The translations under genes were made by a program, and so were the position numbers. From positions 1 to 64,000 of the forward strand of contig DYEU01000021.1 in the NCBI GenBank assembly GCA_020725555.1: 64,000 nucleotides of DNA. The letters are read 5' to 3'. The stretch comes from Desulfatibacillum sp. GTDB lineage: Bacteria; Desulfobacterota; Desulfobacteria; Desulfobacterales; SpSt-501. The notes beneath the pieces are model-generated. The model saw only the letters and a program-made list of their open reading frames with translations, had not been told where the DNA came from and made no database searches. Shown in pieces: positions 30,430 through 40,488 of this stretch. Every line of letters starts with the position of its first letter. Position 1 is the first letter of the stretch.

Positions 30430-32175
30430 CTACCAGTTGAAGACCCGGTCGAGTTCCTCGTCCTTCACCTGGAAGACGACATTGTGGGGCGGGAGCTTTT
30501 CCTTGCGGAAGAAGTCCGGCAGGCGGTCCATCGCCTGGGTGAAGCCCGCCTTGCGGTTGAACTCCCGCTCGAGCGAGAGGACCTTTTTGCCGAGGGCGGT
30601 CACATCGTCCGCCGTGAGCTTCAGGCCGTGGAAGGTGTTGATGAGGTTGACCAAGGCCTGGAAGGTCTCCGGCTGGTCCATGATGGCGAAGGCGATGAAG
30701 AGGCACATGCCCGTGGCGTCGATCGCCGCCGTCGCGATCTGCAGGTTGCGGGAGAGATCGACCTGGCCCTCGGGCTGCAGCGGGTTCACGTTGCCGCCGA
30801 CGCCCAGGATGTTCGTGGCGACCGCGTAGCCCGCCGTGTGATCGGCGCCCATGGTGCTCGTCGCGTAGGTGACGCCGATTCCCTGGACCCCCCGCGGGTC
30901 GTAGGCCGGCATGGCCTGCCCCTTCACGACCGGAACGCGCTCCACCCCGTAGACCCGCCCCGTGACCGCAGCGCCGTTTCCGAGGATGCGGCCCAGCGGC
31001 GTGCCGGCGCCGATCTCCTTGACCAGCCGGATGGCCGCCTGGGCGTCGCCGAAGGCGGCGACCCCGGCCTCCATGGCGACGGCGACCGTGGCACCGGTTT
31101 CGATCGTGTCCAGGCCGAAGTCGTCGCAGAGGCGGTCGAGGGTGGCGATGGCGTCCAAGTCGTCAATGGCGCAGTTGCCGCCGAAGGCCCAGACGGTCTC
31201 GTACTCGGGCTGCTTGGTGAGGTAGGCGCCGTCCTTGTCGTAGTAGGTGCCCGAGCAGCGGATCACGCACCCGCGGTGGCAGCCGTGCGTGGCCGAGCCC
31301 TCGCCGCCGCGGGCGTTTTCGGTTTCGGCCTGGGTTTCGCCGCTGATCTTGTTGCAGTTGGCGAAGCGCCCCCACATGAAGTTCTTCGTCGGGTAGGCGC
31401 CCGCCTCGTTGATCACGTTGGTGAGGACGTTGGTCCCGTAGGCGGGAAGGCCCTGGCCGGTCACGGCATGCTTGCGCAGGCCCTCGACGAATTTCTTGTT
31501 CGCCTCCTTGAAGGCCTCGGGGTCCTGGGGCCGCCGGACCCCGCAGCCCGTGTCGTCGACGACGATCACCTTGACCCCCTTGGAGCCCATGACGGCGCCC
31601 ACCCCGCCGCGGCCCGCGTGGCGCGTGGGCCGGAACTCCATGTCCGTGCAGGCGACCGAGGCGGCGGCCATCTTCATTTCCCCGGCGGGGCCGATCGAGA
31701 TCAGGCTCACCTTGTCGCCGTACTCGGCCTTCATCGTTTCGGCGACCGCGTAGTTGCCGAGCCCGCGCAGCCGGTTGTCGGGCCGGATCTCCACCTTGTC
31801 CTTGCCGAGGTAGATGCGGTAGAGGGTGTCGTCCCGGGGCTTGCCCTCGAGCACGACGGCCGCAAAGCCCAGGCGGCCGAGCATCTGGGCGGGCATGCCG
31901 CCGGCGTTCGCCTCCTTGATGCCGCCGGTGAGGGGGCTTTTGCAACCGACCGAGAGCCGGCCGGACATGGCGGCCGCCGATCCGCTGAGCAGCCCCGGAG
32001 CGATCACGAGCTTGTTGTCCTCGCCCAGCGGGTGGCAGGAGGGCGGGACCTCGTGGGCGACGATCGCCGAGGTGAGCCCCCGGCCGCCCAGGCCCGCATA
32101 GGCCGCGGGCAACGGCTCGACCTTCGCCTTGGGGCCTCCCTCGGCCCCCATCTGGATGCGCAGAATCTTGTCCAT
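30430..32175 (-). CDS. aor: Tungsten-containing aldehyde ferredoxin oxidoreductase
   Basis: A 581-residue AOR-family enzyme that oxidises aldehydes to carboxylic acids using ferredoxin. The [4Fe-4S] ligands are Cys299, Cys303 and Cys307 (C-x3-C-x3-C) with the distant Cys492 in DATGMC. Other family segments include GLGGRGLTS, SGRLSVGCKSP and RHAGRGGVGAVMGSKG for pterin-phosphate binding. Length and motifs fit the bis-tungstopterin family. Substrate is not readable. A MoaD/ThiS-like gene follows. Start ATG 32175, with AAGGAGGAA upstream. Confidence 0.93.
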   Translation of the reverse strand: MDKILRIQMGAEGGPKAKVEPLPAAYAGLGGRGLTSAIVAHEVPPSCHPLGEDNKLVIAPGLLSGSAAAMSGRLSVGCKSPLTGGIKEANAGGMPAQMLGRLGFAAVVLEGKPRDDTLYRIYLGKDKVEIRPDNRLRGLGNYAVAETMKAEYGDKVSLISIGPAGEMKMAAASVACTDMEFRPTRHAGRGGVGAVMGSKGVKVIVVDDTGCGVRRPQDPEAFKEANKKFVEGLRKHAVTGQGLPAYGTNVLTNVINEAGAYPTKNFMWGRFANCNKISGETQAETENARGGEGSATHGCHRGCVIRCSGTYYDKDGAYLTKQPEYETVWAFGGNCAIDDLDAIATLDRLCDDFGLDTIETGATVAVAMEAGVAAFGDAQAAIRLVKEIGAGTPLGRILGNGAAVTGRVYGVERVPVVKGQAMPAYDPRGVQGIGVTYATSTMGADHTAGYAVATNILGVGGNVNPLQPEGQVDLSRNLQIATAAIDATGMCLFIAFAIMDQPETFQALVNLINTFHGLKLTADDVTALGKKVLSLEREFNRKAGFTQAMDRLPDFFRKEKLPPHNVVFQVKDEELDRVFNW

Positions 32176-32287
32176 GGCTTCCTCCTTGTGCGTTGAAGGT
32201 TTCAGCCGCCGTGAGGCCCGTCGCCCCCGCGCCTCGGTCTTCCCCCGGCGCGGGGGGTGAGAAACGCTCGGTGCCTTCCCCCCGGCG

Positions 32288-32317
32288 GGTCTATCGCGGG
32301 GGGCAGGGGGAAGTCAA
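32288..32317 (-). promoter_or_regulatory. Possible promoter for aor
   Basis: Minus strand TTGACT (32317-32312) with either TAGACC (32293-32288, spacer 18) or GATAGA (32295-32290, spacer 16) as -10, about 115 bases upstream of the AOR start. Confidence 0.4.
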
Positions 32318-32334
32318 GAAAACCGCCCGCCGCG

Positions 32335-33423
32335 TCAGCCGTTCTTCGCGAAATCCCTCATGAAGGAGGCCAGGGTCTCGACCGCCTCCGGGGAGACGGC
32401 GTTGTAGAGCGAGGCGCGGCATCCGCCGACCGAGCGGTGGCCCTTCAAACCCACCAGCCCGGCGCGGGCGGCCTCCTCGAGAAAGCGCGCCTCGCGCGCG
32501 GCGTCGACCAGGCGGAAGGTCACGTTCATCTGCGAGCGGCTCGTCGGCTCGGCCGTGCCGCGGTAGAACCCGCCCGAGGCGTCGATCACGGCGTAGATCG
32601 TCTCGGCCTTGCGGCGGTTGATCGCGGCCATCGCCTCGAGCCCCCCGACCGTTTCCTCGAGCCAGGCGAGCACGCGCTCGACGACGTAGATCGCAAAGCA
32701 GGGGGGCGTGTTGTAGAGGGAGTTTTTCGCGGTGTAGGTCGTGTAGCGCAGCATCGTCGGGAGCGTCTCGGGGGCGCGGCCGAGGAGGTCCTCGCGCACG
32801 ATCACCACCGCCACCCCGGCCGGCCCCAGGTTCTTCTGGGCGCCGGCGTAGATCAGGCCGAAGCGCGAGGCCGGAATCGGGCGGCTCAGGATGTCCGAGG
32901 ACATGTCGGCGACGAGCGGGACCGCGCCCGTTTCCGGAAACCGCGCCCACTGGGTGCCGCGGATCGTGTTGTTCGAGGTGAGATGCAGGTAGGCCGCCTG
33001 CGGGTCGAGGTCGATCTTCGCCGGGATGTAGGTGAACTCGCGGTCCTCCGAGGAGGCGGCGACGCGGACCGTCTTGCCGAGCAGGCGCGCCTCGCGGATC
33101 GCGTTCGTCGCCCAGGTGCCGGTGTTCACGTAATCGGCCGAGGAGCCCCCGGGGAGGAGGTTCAGCGGGACCATGGCGAACTGCAGGCTCGCCCCCCCCT
33201 GGACGAAGATCACGTGGTGGCGGGCATCCAGGCCGAGGAGCCGGCGGATGCGGGCGATCGCCTCGTTGAGGACGGCTTCGAACTCCTTCGAGCGGTGGCT
33301 GATCTCCACGATCGACATGCCGGTCCCGCGGAAATCGAGGAAGCTCTCCCGGACCTCCTCGAGCACCGGCAGCGGCAGCGCGGCCGGTCCCGGGTTGAAG
33401 TTGTGGACGCGATGCACGGTCAT
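32335..33423 (-). CDS. serC: Phosphoserine aminotransferase
   Basis: A 362-residue class V PLP aminotransferase of normal SerC length. NFNPGPAALPLPVL at the N terminus, FVQGGASLQFAMVPLNLL and GAQKNLGPAG, with the PLP lysine, are diagnostic. It forms 3-phosphoserine in serine synthesis. It is divergent from hisD, with promoters for both in the gap. Confidence 0.96.
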   Translation of the reverse strand: MTVHRVHNFNPGPAALPLPVLEEVRESFLDFRGTGMSIVEISHRSKEFEAVLNEAIARIRRLLGLDARHHVIFVQGGASLQFAMVPLNLLPGGSSADYVNTGTWATNAIREARLLGKTVRVAASSEDREFTYIPAKIDLDPQAAYLHLTSNNTIRGTQWARFPETGAVPLVADMSSDILSRPIPASRFGLIYAGAQKNLGPAGVAVVIVREDLLGRAPETLPTMLRYTTYTAKNSLYNTPPCFAIYVVERVLAWLEETVGGLEAMAAINRRKAETIYAVIDASGGFYRGTAEPTSRSQMNVTFRLVDAAREARFLEEAARAGLVGLKGHRSVGGCRASLYNAVSPEAVETLASFMRDFAKNG

Positions 33424-33461
33424 GAACAGGGCCTCCCTTCTGTCGCGTTGAAGACGGGGCC

Positions 33462-33490
33462 ATTTGAACAGCCTTCGGCCGCGAAGTCAA
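33462..33490 (-). promoter_or_regulatory. Promoter for serC
   Basis: Minus strand TTGACT (33490-33485), 17-bp spacer, TCAAAT (33467-33462), about 39 bases upstream of serC. Confidence 0.55.
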
Positions 33491-33503
33491 ACCCCGGCGG
33501 CGA

Positions 33504-33533
33504 TTGACAGGCCGCCGGGCCCCCGCCTATAAG
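33504..33533 (+). promoter_or_regulatory. Promoter for hisD
   Basis: TTGACA (33504-33509), 18-bp spacer, TATAAG (33528-33533), about 67 bases upstream of hisD. It is back to back with the serC promoter, only 13 bases apart. Confidence 0.75.
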
Positions 33534-33599
33534 CCGGGAGGCCCCGGCGCAGCCGCCGCGGCCCGACCCGTTTTCCGCCCGAAGGGGAGAAGCCGACCG

Positions 33600-34955
33600 A
33601 TGCTCGCCATTCATGCCCACCCCTCCCGCAGCGCCGAGGCGGCCCTGCGGCGCATCGAGGGGCGCCGGCTGCTCTTTTCGCCCCGCGAAACCGAGCGCAT
33701 CCGCCGCATCCTGGAGGAGGTGCGCGCGCGGGGGGATGCGGCGCTCGTCGCCTACACCCGGCGCTACGACGCCCCGCGGTTTTCCCGGCGCCGGCTTGTG
33801 CCCTCGGCCGAGGAGGAGGCCGCCTCCCGCGGCGTGGGCCGGGCCTTCCGCAGGGCGCTCGAGCGCGCCGCCTTGCACATCGAGGCCTTCCACCGCCGCC
33901 AGCTCCGGCCGGGCTTCGTGCTGGCCGAGCGGCCGGGGACGCTGCTCGGGCAGCTCGTGCGGCCCGTCGAGCGCGCGGGCGTTTACGTCCCGGGCGGCCC
34001 CGGCGGGACGACGCCCCTCATCTCCTCGGTCCTCATGGGGGCGATCCCGGCCCGGACGGCCGGGGTGGGGGAGATCGTCATGGTGAGCCCGCCGCGGGCC
34101 GACGGAAGCATCGACCCGCGGCTGCTCGCCGCCGCGCGCGCGGCCGGGGTGAGCCGGGTCTTCAAGGTGGGCGGCCCCTGGGCGATCGGCGCGCTCGCCT
34201 GGGGAACGGAGACGATCCCGCGCGTCGACGTGATCGTCGGCCCGGGCAACCTCTACGTCACGCTCGCCAAGCGGCTGGTCGCCGGCACCGTGGGGATCGA
34301 CCTCGTCGCCGGGCCGAGCGAGCTCGTCGTGGCCGCGGACGGCTCGGCCGATCCCGGCTTCGTCGCCGCCGACCTCCTCGCCCAGGCCGAGCACGACCCG
34401 ATGGCTTCGGTCGTTTTGCTGACCGACCGGCCCGCGCTCGCCCGTGCCGTCGCCGCGGCGATGGAGGCGCAGCTGCCGCGCCTGGGCCGCGAGGCGATCG
34501 CCCGGCGCGCGGTGCGGGACTACGGCGCGGCCTTCGTCGCCGCAAGCCTCGAGGCGGCCTTCGATCTCGCCGACCGCCTGGCACCCGAGCACCTCGAGCT
34601 CCACCTCGAGGACCCCTGGGCCTGGCTGCCGCGGGTGCGCCACGCCGGGGCCGTGTTCCTGGGCCCTTGGACGCCGGAGGCGGCCGGCGACTACCTCGCC
34701 GGCCCCAACCACGTGCTCCCGACGGTGGGCACGGCGCGCTTCGCCTCGGCGCTCTCCGTCGACCACTTCCTCAAGAAGATGAGCGTCATCCACTACACGG
34801 AGGCGGCGCTGCGGCGCGAGGCCGCGGACATCGTGCGCTTGGCCGAGGCCGAGGGCCTGGAGGGGCATGCGCAGTCGGTGCGGCGCCGGGTCGCCCGCCG
34901 GCGGCCGCTCAGGCCGGCTTCCGCCAGAGGTAAACGCGCAGGGGGGGGAGATTGA
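33600..34955 (+). CDS. hisD: Histidinol dehydrogenase
   Basis: A 451-residue HisD catalysing the last two steps of histidine synthesis. AGVYVPGG, VIVGPGNLYVT, AEHDP, PEHLELH and GPNHVLPT contain the zinc and catalytic His/Glu residues. The gene stands alone without other his genes. The start at 33600 follows GGGGAGAAG; the in-frame ATG at 33504 lies inside the promoter and is rejected. Its 3' end overlaps the convergent methyltransferase gene by 47 bases. Confidence 0.96.
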   Translation: MLAIHAHPSRSAEAALRRIEGRRLLFSPRETERIRRILEEVRARGDAALVAYTRRYDAPRFSRRRLVPSAEEEAASRGVGRAFRRALERAALHIEAFHRRQLRPGFVLAERPGTLLGQLVRPVERAGVYVPGGPGGTTPLISSVLMGAIPARTAGVGEIVMVSPPRADGSIDPRLLAAARAAGVSRVFKVGGPWAIGALAWGTETIPRVDVIVGPGNLYVTLAKRLVAGTVGIDLVAGPSELVVAADGSADPGFVAADLLAQAEHDPMASVVLLTDRPALARAVAAAMEAQLPRLGREAIARRAVRDYGAAFVAASLEAAFDLADRLAPEHLELHLEDPWAWLPRVRHAGAVFLGPWTPEAAGDYLAGPNHVLPTVGTARFASALSVDHFLKKMSVIHYTEAALRREAADIVRLAEAEGLEGHAQSVRRRVARRRPLRPASARGKRAGGGD

Positions 34956-35517
34956 GGGGCTCGATCTGAACGCAGGGCGGGCCGAGGAGTTCGGGGGCCA
35001 GGCGGGCGACACGGCCCATCACCTGGTAGCTCACGAAACGGCCGCCGGGGGCGAGGCAATCCCAGATTTCCGCGAGGATCCGTCTTCCGAGCCCCGGCGG
35101 GATCGTCGAAAAGGGGATGCCCGAGACCACGATGTCGGGCGCCTGGAGGCGGGCGGCCTCGAGCGCGCGGCGGATCTCGGCCGCACTGCCCCAGAAGAGC
35201 GCAAGGCGCGGGTCGCGCAGCGCGGCGAGGCAGGCGGCGAAGTCGCGGTTGATCTCGATCGCCAGCAGGCGGCCCTCCGGCGGGAGCGCCTCGAGGAGCG
35301 CCCGCGTCGTCCCCCCCGTTCCGGGGCCCAGCTCCACGACGACCCGCGCTTCGCCCACGCCGGCGGCGGCGACGATGCGCCGCTCGAGAAACCGCGAGCT
35401 CGGCACGGCCGAGCCGACGAGCGCCGGCCGTTTCAGAAACCCCACGAGAAACGAGAGGCGGCCGTTTCCCCGCGGGCTTGCCCCGCGGCGCGCCGCGCCG
35501 CCCGTCCCCCTACCCAT
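34909..35517 (-). CDS. SAM-dependent methyltransferase, phospholipid N-methyltransferase / KsgA-like
   Basis: A 202-residue class I methyltransferase. The SAM-binding motif I is VVELGPGTGGTT, followed by an acidic residue in LAIEINRDF. VSGIPFSTIPP replaces the NLPY-type motif IV of rRNA dimethyladenosine transferases. The pattern GFLKRPALVGSAVPSS at the N terminus is typical of small PmtA-like phospholipid methyltransferases. Substrate is unproven. It overlaps pepA by eight bases (ATGGGTAG...) and is probably cotranscribed with it. Confidence 0.8.
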   Translation of the reverse strand: MGRGTGGAARRGASPRGNGRLSFLVGFLKRPALVGSAVPSSRFLERRIVAAAGVGEARVVVELGPGTGGTTRALLEALPPEGRLLAIEINRDFAACLAALRDPRLALFWGSAAEIRRALEAARLQAPDIVVSGIPFSTIPPGLGRRILAEIWDCLAPGGRFVSYQVMGRVARLAPELLGPPCVQIEPLNLPPLRVYLWRKPA

Positions 35518-37012
35518 CGCGTCCGTCCCCCTTGGGGCCGAAGGGCTCCCCCCGCAGCCAGTCGAGCAGGAGGCGCACCCCGAAGCCGGTGGCGCCCGGG
35601 CCGCAGAAGGCGCTTTCCTGTTTCTGGAAGGCCGGGCCGGCGATGTCGAGGTGCGCCCAGGGCGTCCGGCCGACGAAGGCCTGCAGGAAGAGGGCGGCCG
35701 TGATCGCCCCGCCCGCGCGGGTCGAGGGGAGGTTGCGGATGTCCGCGAGGTGCGATTTGAGAAACTCGCGGTAATCCTCCGGCAGCGGCATCGGCCAGCA
35801 GCGCTCGCCCGTCCGCCGCCCGGCCTCGAGGAGCGCGCGGCCGAGGTCCTCCTGCGGCGAGAAGACCCCGGCGATGCGCTCGCCCAGGGCCACGACGCAG
35901 GCGCCGGTCAGGGTCGCCACGTCGACCAGGACGGCGGGGGAAAACCGCTCCTCCGCCCAGGCGAGGGCATCGGCGAGGATGAGTCTCCCCTCGGCGTCGG
36001 TGTTGCCGATCTCGATGCGCTTGCCGCCGCGGCCGGTCACGATGTCCCCCGGCCGCATGGCCGACCCGGAGAGCATGTTTTCGACCAGCGGGATCACGCC
36101 GACCAGCGACCGCTCGAGGCCCAGGCGCGCGGCGCCGATCAGCGTCGCCGCCACCGCGGCCGCCCCCGCCATGTCGGCTTTCATGTCGGCGAGCGATTCC
36201 CCGGTCTTGAGGTTGATCCCCCCGGCGTCGAAGACGACCCCCTTGCCCACGAGCACGGCCGGCGGCCGGCGGGGCCGTCCGTGGCGCAGGACGAGGAGCA
36301 CGGGGCGCGCGGCGCTGCCGCGGGCGACCGCGAGAAGCGCCCCCATCTTGAGGCGGCGAAGCTCGGCTTCCCCGTAGCGCTCGACGGCGAGTCCCGCCCG
36401 CCGCGCCTCGCGGGCGATCCGCGCGGCAAGCCGGGCGGGGGGTTTTTCGTTCGCCGGCAAATTGACCCAGTCGCGCGCGAGAAGCTGCGCCCCGCAGACG
36501 GCCTCGACCTCGCGGGCGATCCTGCGGCCGGGCCCCGCGAGAGCCTCCGGGACGAGGAGCCGGATGCGGGCGAGGGGCTCGGCCTCGCGCTCGGCGCGCT
36601 CGCGGTCGACGCGGTGGTTGCCGAGAACGCCGCCCTCGAGCAGGGCCTGCAGGGCCGCTTCCCCCGAGGCGCCGGCCAAGGCCTCCTCGGGGGCGGCGAT
36701 CGCCGCCGCGCGCCGCTTCATCTGCTGGGCGCGGCGCACCGCGCGTCCGGCGGCCTGGCGCAGGGACTCGGGGTCGGCCGCCTCCGCGCGGCCCAGACCC
36801 CGCAAGATCACCCGCCGCGGGCCGACCTCCGGCGGGTCGTAAAGAACGAGCTCCTCGTCCCGGCGGCCCCGAAACTCCCCGAGCGTGCGTGCGCGGCCGA
36901 GGAGCCGGAGGAGCCGCGGGTCGCGGTAGAGCTCCCGCTCTTCCTCGCAGCAAAGCAGCAGGAGCGCATCGTCGGTCTTGCGGCCGAAGGCGGCGGGTTC
37001 GACGGTGATCAT
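35510..37012 (-). CDS. pepA: Leucyl aminopeptidase (M17 family)
   Basis: A 500-residue M17 aminopeptidase. The metal-binding core VGKGVVFDAGGINLKTG and NTDAEGRL are intact, with the active-site Arg in the latter. The N-terminal half is the variable regulatory domain. It removes N-terminal residues from peptides using two metal ions; some members also bind DNA. Its own promoter lies upstream, 22 bases beyond the end of the radical SAM gene. Confidence 0.95.
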   Translation of the reverse strand: MITVEPAAFGRKTDDALLLLCCEEERELYRDPRLLRLLGRARTLGEFRGRRDEELVLYDPPEVGPRRVILRGLGRAEAADPESLRQAAGRAVRRAQQMKRRAAAIAAPEEALAGASGEAALQALLEGGVLGNHRVDRERAEREAEPLARIRLLVPEALAGPGRRIAREVEAVCGAQLLARDWVNLPANEKPPARLAARIAREARRAGLAVERYGEAELRRLKMGALLAVARGSAARPVLLVLRHGRPRRPPAVLVGKGVVFDAGGINLKTGESLADMKADMAGAAAVAATLIGAARLGLERSLVGVIPLVENMLSGSAMRPGDIVTGRGGKRIEIGNTDAEGRLILADALAWAEERFSPAVLVDVATLTGACVVALGERIAGVFSPQEDLGRALLEAGRRTGERCWPMPLPEDYREFLKSHLADIRNLPSTRAGGAITAALFLQAFVGRTPWAHLDIAGPAFQKQESAFCGPGATGFGVRLLLDWLRGEPFGPKGDGRDG

Positions 37013-37082
37013 GGCCCGGTTTCCCGGCCGGGAACGAGGCGGGCGCCGCCTTCCCGGCGGAGGCGGTCGGAAGCGGTGTTTC

Positions 37083-37112
37083 CTTATAGCGGGAGCCCCG
37101 GCCGGCTGTCAA
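37083..37112 (-). promoter_or_regulatory. Promoter for pepA
   Basis: Minus strand TTGACA (37112-37107), 18-bp spacer, TATAAG (37088-37083), about 71 bases upstream of pepA. Confidence 0.75.
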
Positions 37113-37133
37113 CGCAGGGCCTGCGGCCTTTTT

Positions 37134-38474
37134 TTAGGCGGCGAGGTGCGCTTTGAGGCGCGTGATCCAACCCCAGTCAAAGGGCTCCTTGCGGCAGGGG
37201 ACGATCGCCGGGTCGGCATAGAGGGGATCGGAGGCGAGATCGTAGCGCGAGGCGGCCAAGGCCTGCGGCCAGAGGGCGGTGCCGGGGATGGGCGAATACC
37301 AGGCGAGGACGGGGAGCAGCCCGGCCGCGTGCACGGCGTCGATCGAACGGACGATCTCCTCTTCGCGCCACCCCGGCAGGCCCGCCAACAGGTAGGCGCC
37401 CGCTGCGGGCGGCCGGTAGCCCGCGGCCCGGAGCGCCTCCGCCGCCCGGCGGAAATCCTCGGCGTCGATCTTGCGATCGAGACCCGCCCGGCGGGCGAAG
37501 TCCGTCGTCTCAACCCCGAGCCGCACCGTCACGAACCCCGCGCGGCCAAGCAGGCGGGCCGTCTCGCGCGTGATCCCCCGCGCGTGCAGTGCGTTGGGGG
37601 TGTGCAGCCGGACGGGAAGGCCCGCCGCGGCGATCGCCTCGAGCACCGCCGGCCCGTGCCCCTCGGGACGGGCGAGAAAGGCGTCGTCGTAGAGGACGAA
37701 ATCGGTGACCCCGAAGCCGCGGTGCCAGTGGGCGATCTCCGTGACCACCGATGCCGGCGAGCGCAGCCGGCGCGCGGGTTCGAGGAGCCGGGAGGCGCAG
37801 TAGGCGCAGGCGAAGGGGCAGCCCCGCGAGGCGCGCAGAGCGACGGCGGGGATGCGCCGCTCGAGGTCGTAGGCGGGCCAGGGGGCGGCGTCGAGATGAT
37901 CGGGCGGGGGCCCGCCGGGGAAGGAAAACCCGGTTTGTTCCGCGATCGCCCGGCAGAGCTCCGTCTCGGCCGGGCCGGAGAAGACGCGGTCGGCGCCAGC
38001 GAAGCGGCGGGCGTGGTCGGGGCAGAGGGTCGCGTAGATCCCGCCCAGCCAGACGGGGACCCCCGGAAAGGCGGCGCGCAGGTGGCGGATCGTCTCCCGG
38101 ACCCCCGGGTAGCCGTAGGTCATGCCCGAGCCGACCAGCACGAGATCCGGCCGCGGCAGCCGGCCGAGGTCCTCGGCGAGCCAGGCCGGGTCGATGCCGT
38201 AGCGCGCATAGCGCCGGGTGACGTCCGCAAGGGCAGGGGGGGTGGGGAGCCCGGTGCGCAGAAAGGCGCCGCGGCCGTCGGCCTTGCGCGGGAGGCCCGG
38301 GGGAAGCCGCGGGTGGAAGCGGTCGAGGCAGTCGACCCAGCTCACGCGCAGGCCGCCCGCCCGCAGGCGGGCGGCGATCGCCAGCAGGCCGAGAGGCCGC
38401 GCCCAGAAGTCGTAGGCGGCGAAACCGTGAATCCAGGGATTCACGAGCAGGACGTGGGGGACGTCGCAAGGCAC
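37134..38474 (-). CDS. B12-binding-domain radical SAM protein
   Basis: A 446-residue protein. Residues 1-185 resemble the cobalamin-binding domain of the B12 radical SAM class (VLLVNPW..., PLGLLAIAARLR, VGSGMTYGYPGV), although the usual D-x-H-x-x-G cobalt ligand is not evident. The radical SAM domain follows with the cluster motif C-x3-C-x2-C in RGCPFACAYCAS and the glycine-rich LYDDAF and LAGLPG segments. It is the last gene of the ten-gene operon and follows the AhbB-like gene by 28 bases. That context allows, but does not prove, a role in tetrapyrrole or cofactor chemistry. Confidence 0.82.
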   Translation of the reverse strand: MPCDVPHVLLVNPWIHGFAAYDFWARPLGLLAIAARLRAGGLRVSWVDCLDRFHPRLPPGLPRKADGRGAFLRTGLPTPPALADVTRRYARYGIDPAWLAEDLGRLPRPDLVLVGSGMTYGYPGVRETIRHLRAAFPGVPVWLGGIYATLCPDHARRFAGADRVFSGPAETELCRAIAEQTGFSFPGGPPPDHLDAAPWPAYDLERRIPAVALRASRGCPFACAYCASRLLEPARRLRSPASVVTEIAHWHRGFGVTDFVLYDDAFLARPEGHGPAVLEAIAAAGLPVRLHTPNALHARGITRETARLLGRAGFVTVRLGVETTDFARRAGLDRKIDAEDFRRAAEALRAAGYRPPAAGAYLLAGLPGWREEEIVRSIDAVHAAGLLPVLAWYSPIPGTALWPQALAASRYDLASDPLYADPAIVPCRKEPFDWGWITRLKAHLAA

Positions 38475-38502
38475 GGGGAGGGGGGAGAGCCCGGCGGCGG
38501 GG

Positions 38503-38978
38503 TCAATCCGACTCGTCGTTGGCGAAGTAGGCCATGGAGGTTTTTTTGAGCTCCTCGCGGCTGAAGAGGAGGAGGTAGTCGGAGACGGCCGCCGCCTCGG
38601 CCATGCGGCGGGCGATGGCCCGGCAGGCCTCCTCGTCGTCGGCGTGGATCATCGTGTAGAGGTTGTAGGGCCACGCGGGCAGGGGGGTGCGGCGGTAGCA
38701 GTGGCTCACCTCGCGGAAGGAGGCGAAGGCCCCTCCGACCTCCTCGACCCGCTCTTCGGGCACCCGCCAGGCGCCCATGGCGTTCGCCCGGTAGCCGCTC
38801 TGCTGGTGGCGCAGGGTCGCCCCGAAGCGCCGGATGACGCCGCGGGCGATGAGCCCGCGAAGCGCCTCGAGGAAGGCCTCCTCGGTGACGCCGGCTTCGC
38901 GGGCGAGCTCGAGAAAGGGCCGCGGGGTGACGGGGATGTCCCCGCCCACGGCGGCGATCACCTTCTTTTCGGTCTCGC

Positions 38979-38985
<7 letters not shown>
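38503..38985 (-). CDS. ahbB: AsnC/Lrp-type siroheme decarboxylase subunit (AhbB-like)
   Basis: A 160-residue protein with an N-terminal winged helix (EAGVTEEAFLEALRGLIARGVIRRFGATL) and a C-terminal Lrp/AsnC ferredoxin-like domain. VSHCYRRTPLPAWPYNLYTMIHA is characteristic of AhbA/AhbB, which decarboxylate siroheme to didecarboxysiroheme in the alternative haem pathway of sulfate reducers and methanogens. The single-domain length and the KKTSMAYF end suit the B subunit. No partner AhbA gene is in the window. It overlaps mtnA by seven bases. A regulatory rather than enzymatic role remains possible. Confidence 0.8.
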
Positions 38986-40112
<1,127 letters not shown>

Positions 40113-40119
40113 GCCCGCG

Positions 40120-40488
40120 TCACATCTTGGCCAGGGCGAAGTCGCTTTGCACCTCGCCCAGGAGCACGTGGCGCCGGAAGACCTGGCGCATGCGGTTGGC
40201 GTCCATGTGCTGGTAGACGATCGGCTCCTCGCCCAGCAGCTCGACGGTCACGTTGGGTTCGCTGCTGCACATGCCCATGCACCCGGAGGTGACGACGCGG
40301 ATGTCGGTGCGGCCCGCCTCGGCCATCTCCTCCATGAGGGCGGTCATCACGGCACGGGCGCCGGCGGCGATGCCGCAGGTGCCCATGTGCACGGTGATCT
40401 TGACGCGGGCCTCGCCGTGGCGCAGGGCGGTCGCCTGGAGCGTGCGCTCTTTGATCCGCTTGAGGTCGTCAACAGTCATCTTGGGCAT
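40120..40488 (-). CDS. Thioredoxin-like [2Fe-2S] ferredoxin (HydC/NuoE C-domain-like)
   Basis: A 122-residue protein with a thioredoxin-like [2Fe-2S] domain. VHMGTCGIAAGA and VVTSGCMGMCSSEP supply three clear Cys (GTC, GC, MC). The first pair spacing is atypical: a Cys-x4-Cys is absent near GTCGIAAGA, so a fourth ligand may differ or be supplied otherwise. Similar small proteins accompany HydABC loci in Thermotoga and Clostridia. Start ATG 40488 follows AGGAGGGG. It overlaps the upstream GHKL ATPase gene by 20 bases. Confidence 0.85.
   Translation of the reverse strand: MPKMTVDDLKRIKERTLQATALRHGEARVKITVHMGTCGIAAGARAVMTALMEEMAEAGRTDIRVVTSGCMGMCSSEPNVTVELLGEEPIVYQHMDANRMRQVFRRHVLLGEVQSDFALAKM

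Noticed and set aside
40120-40488. Assigning this gene as the true HydC of the hydB operon
   Set aside because: It is short, lacks the NuoE N domain, and lies in the opposite operon; the 48.1 kb gene fits HydC better.
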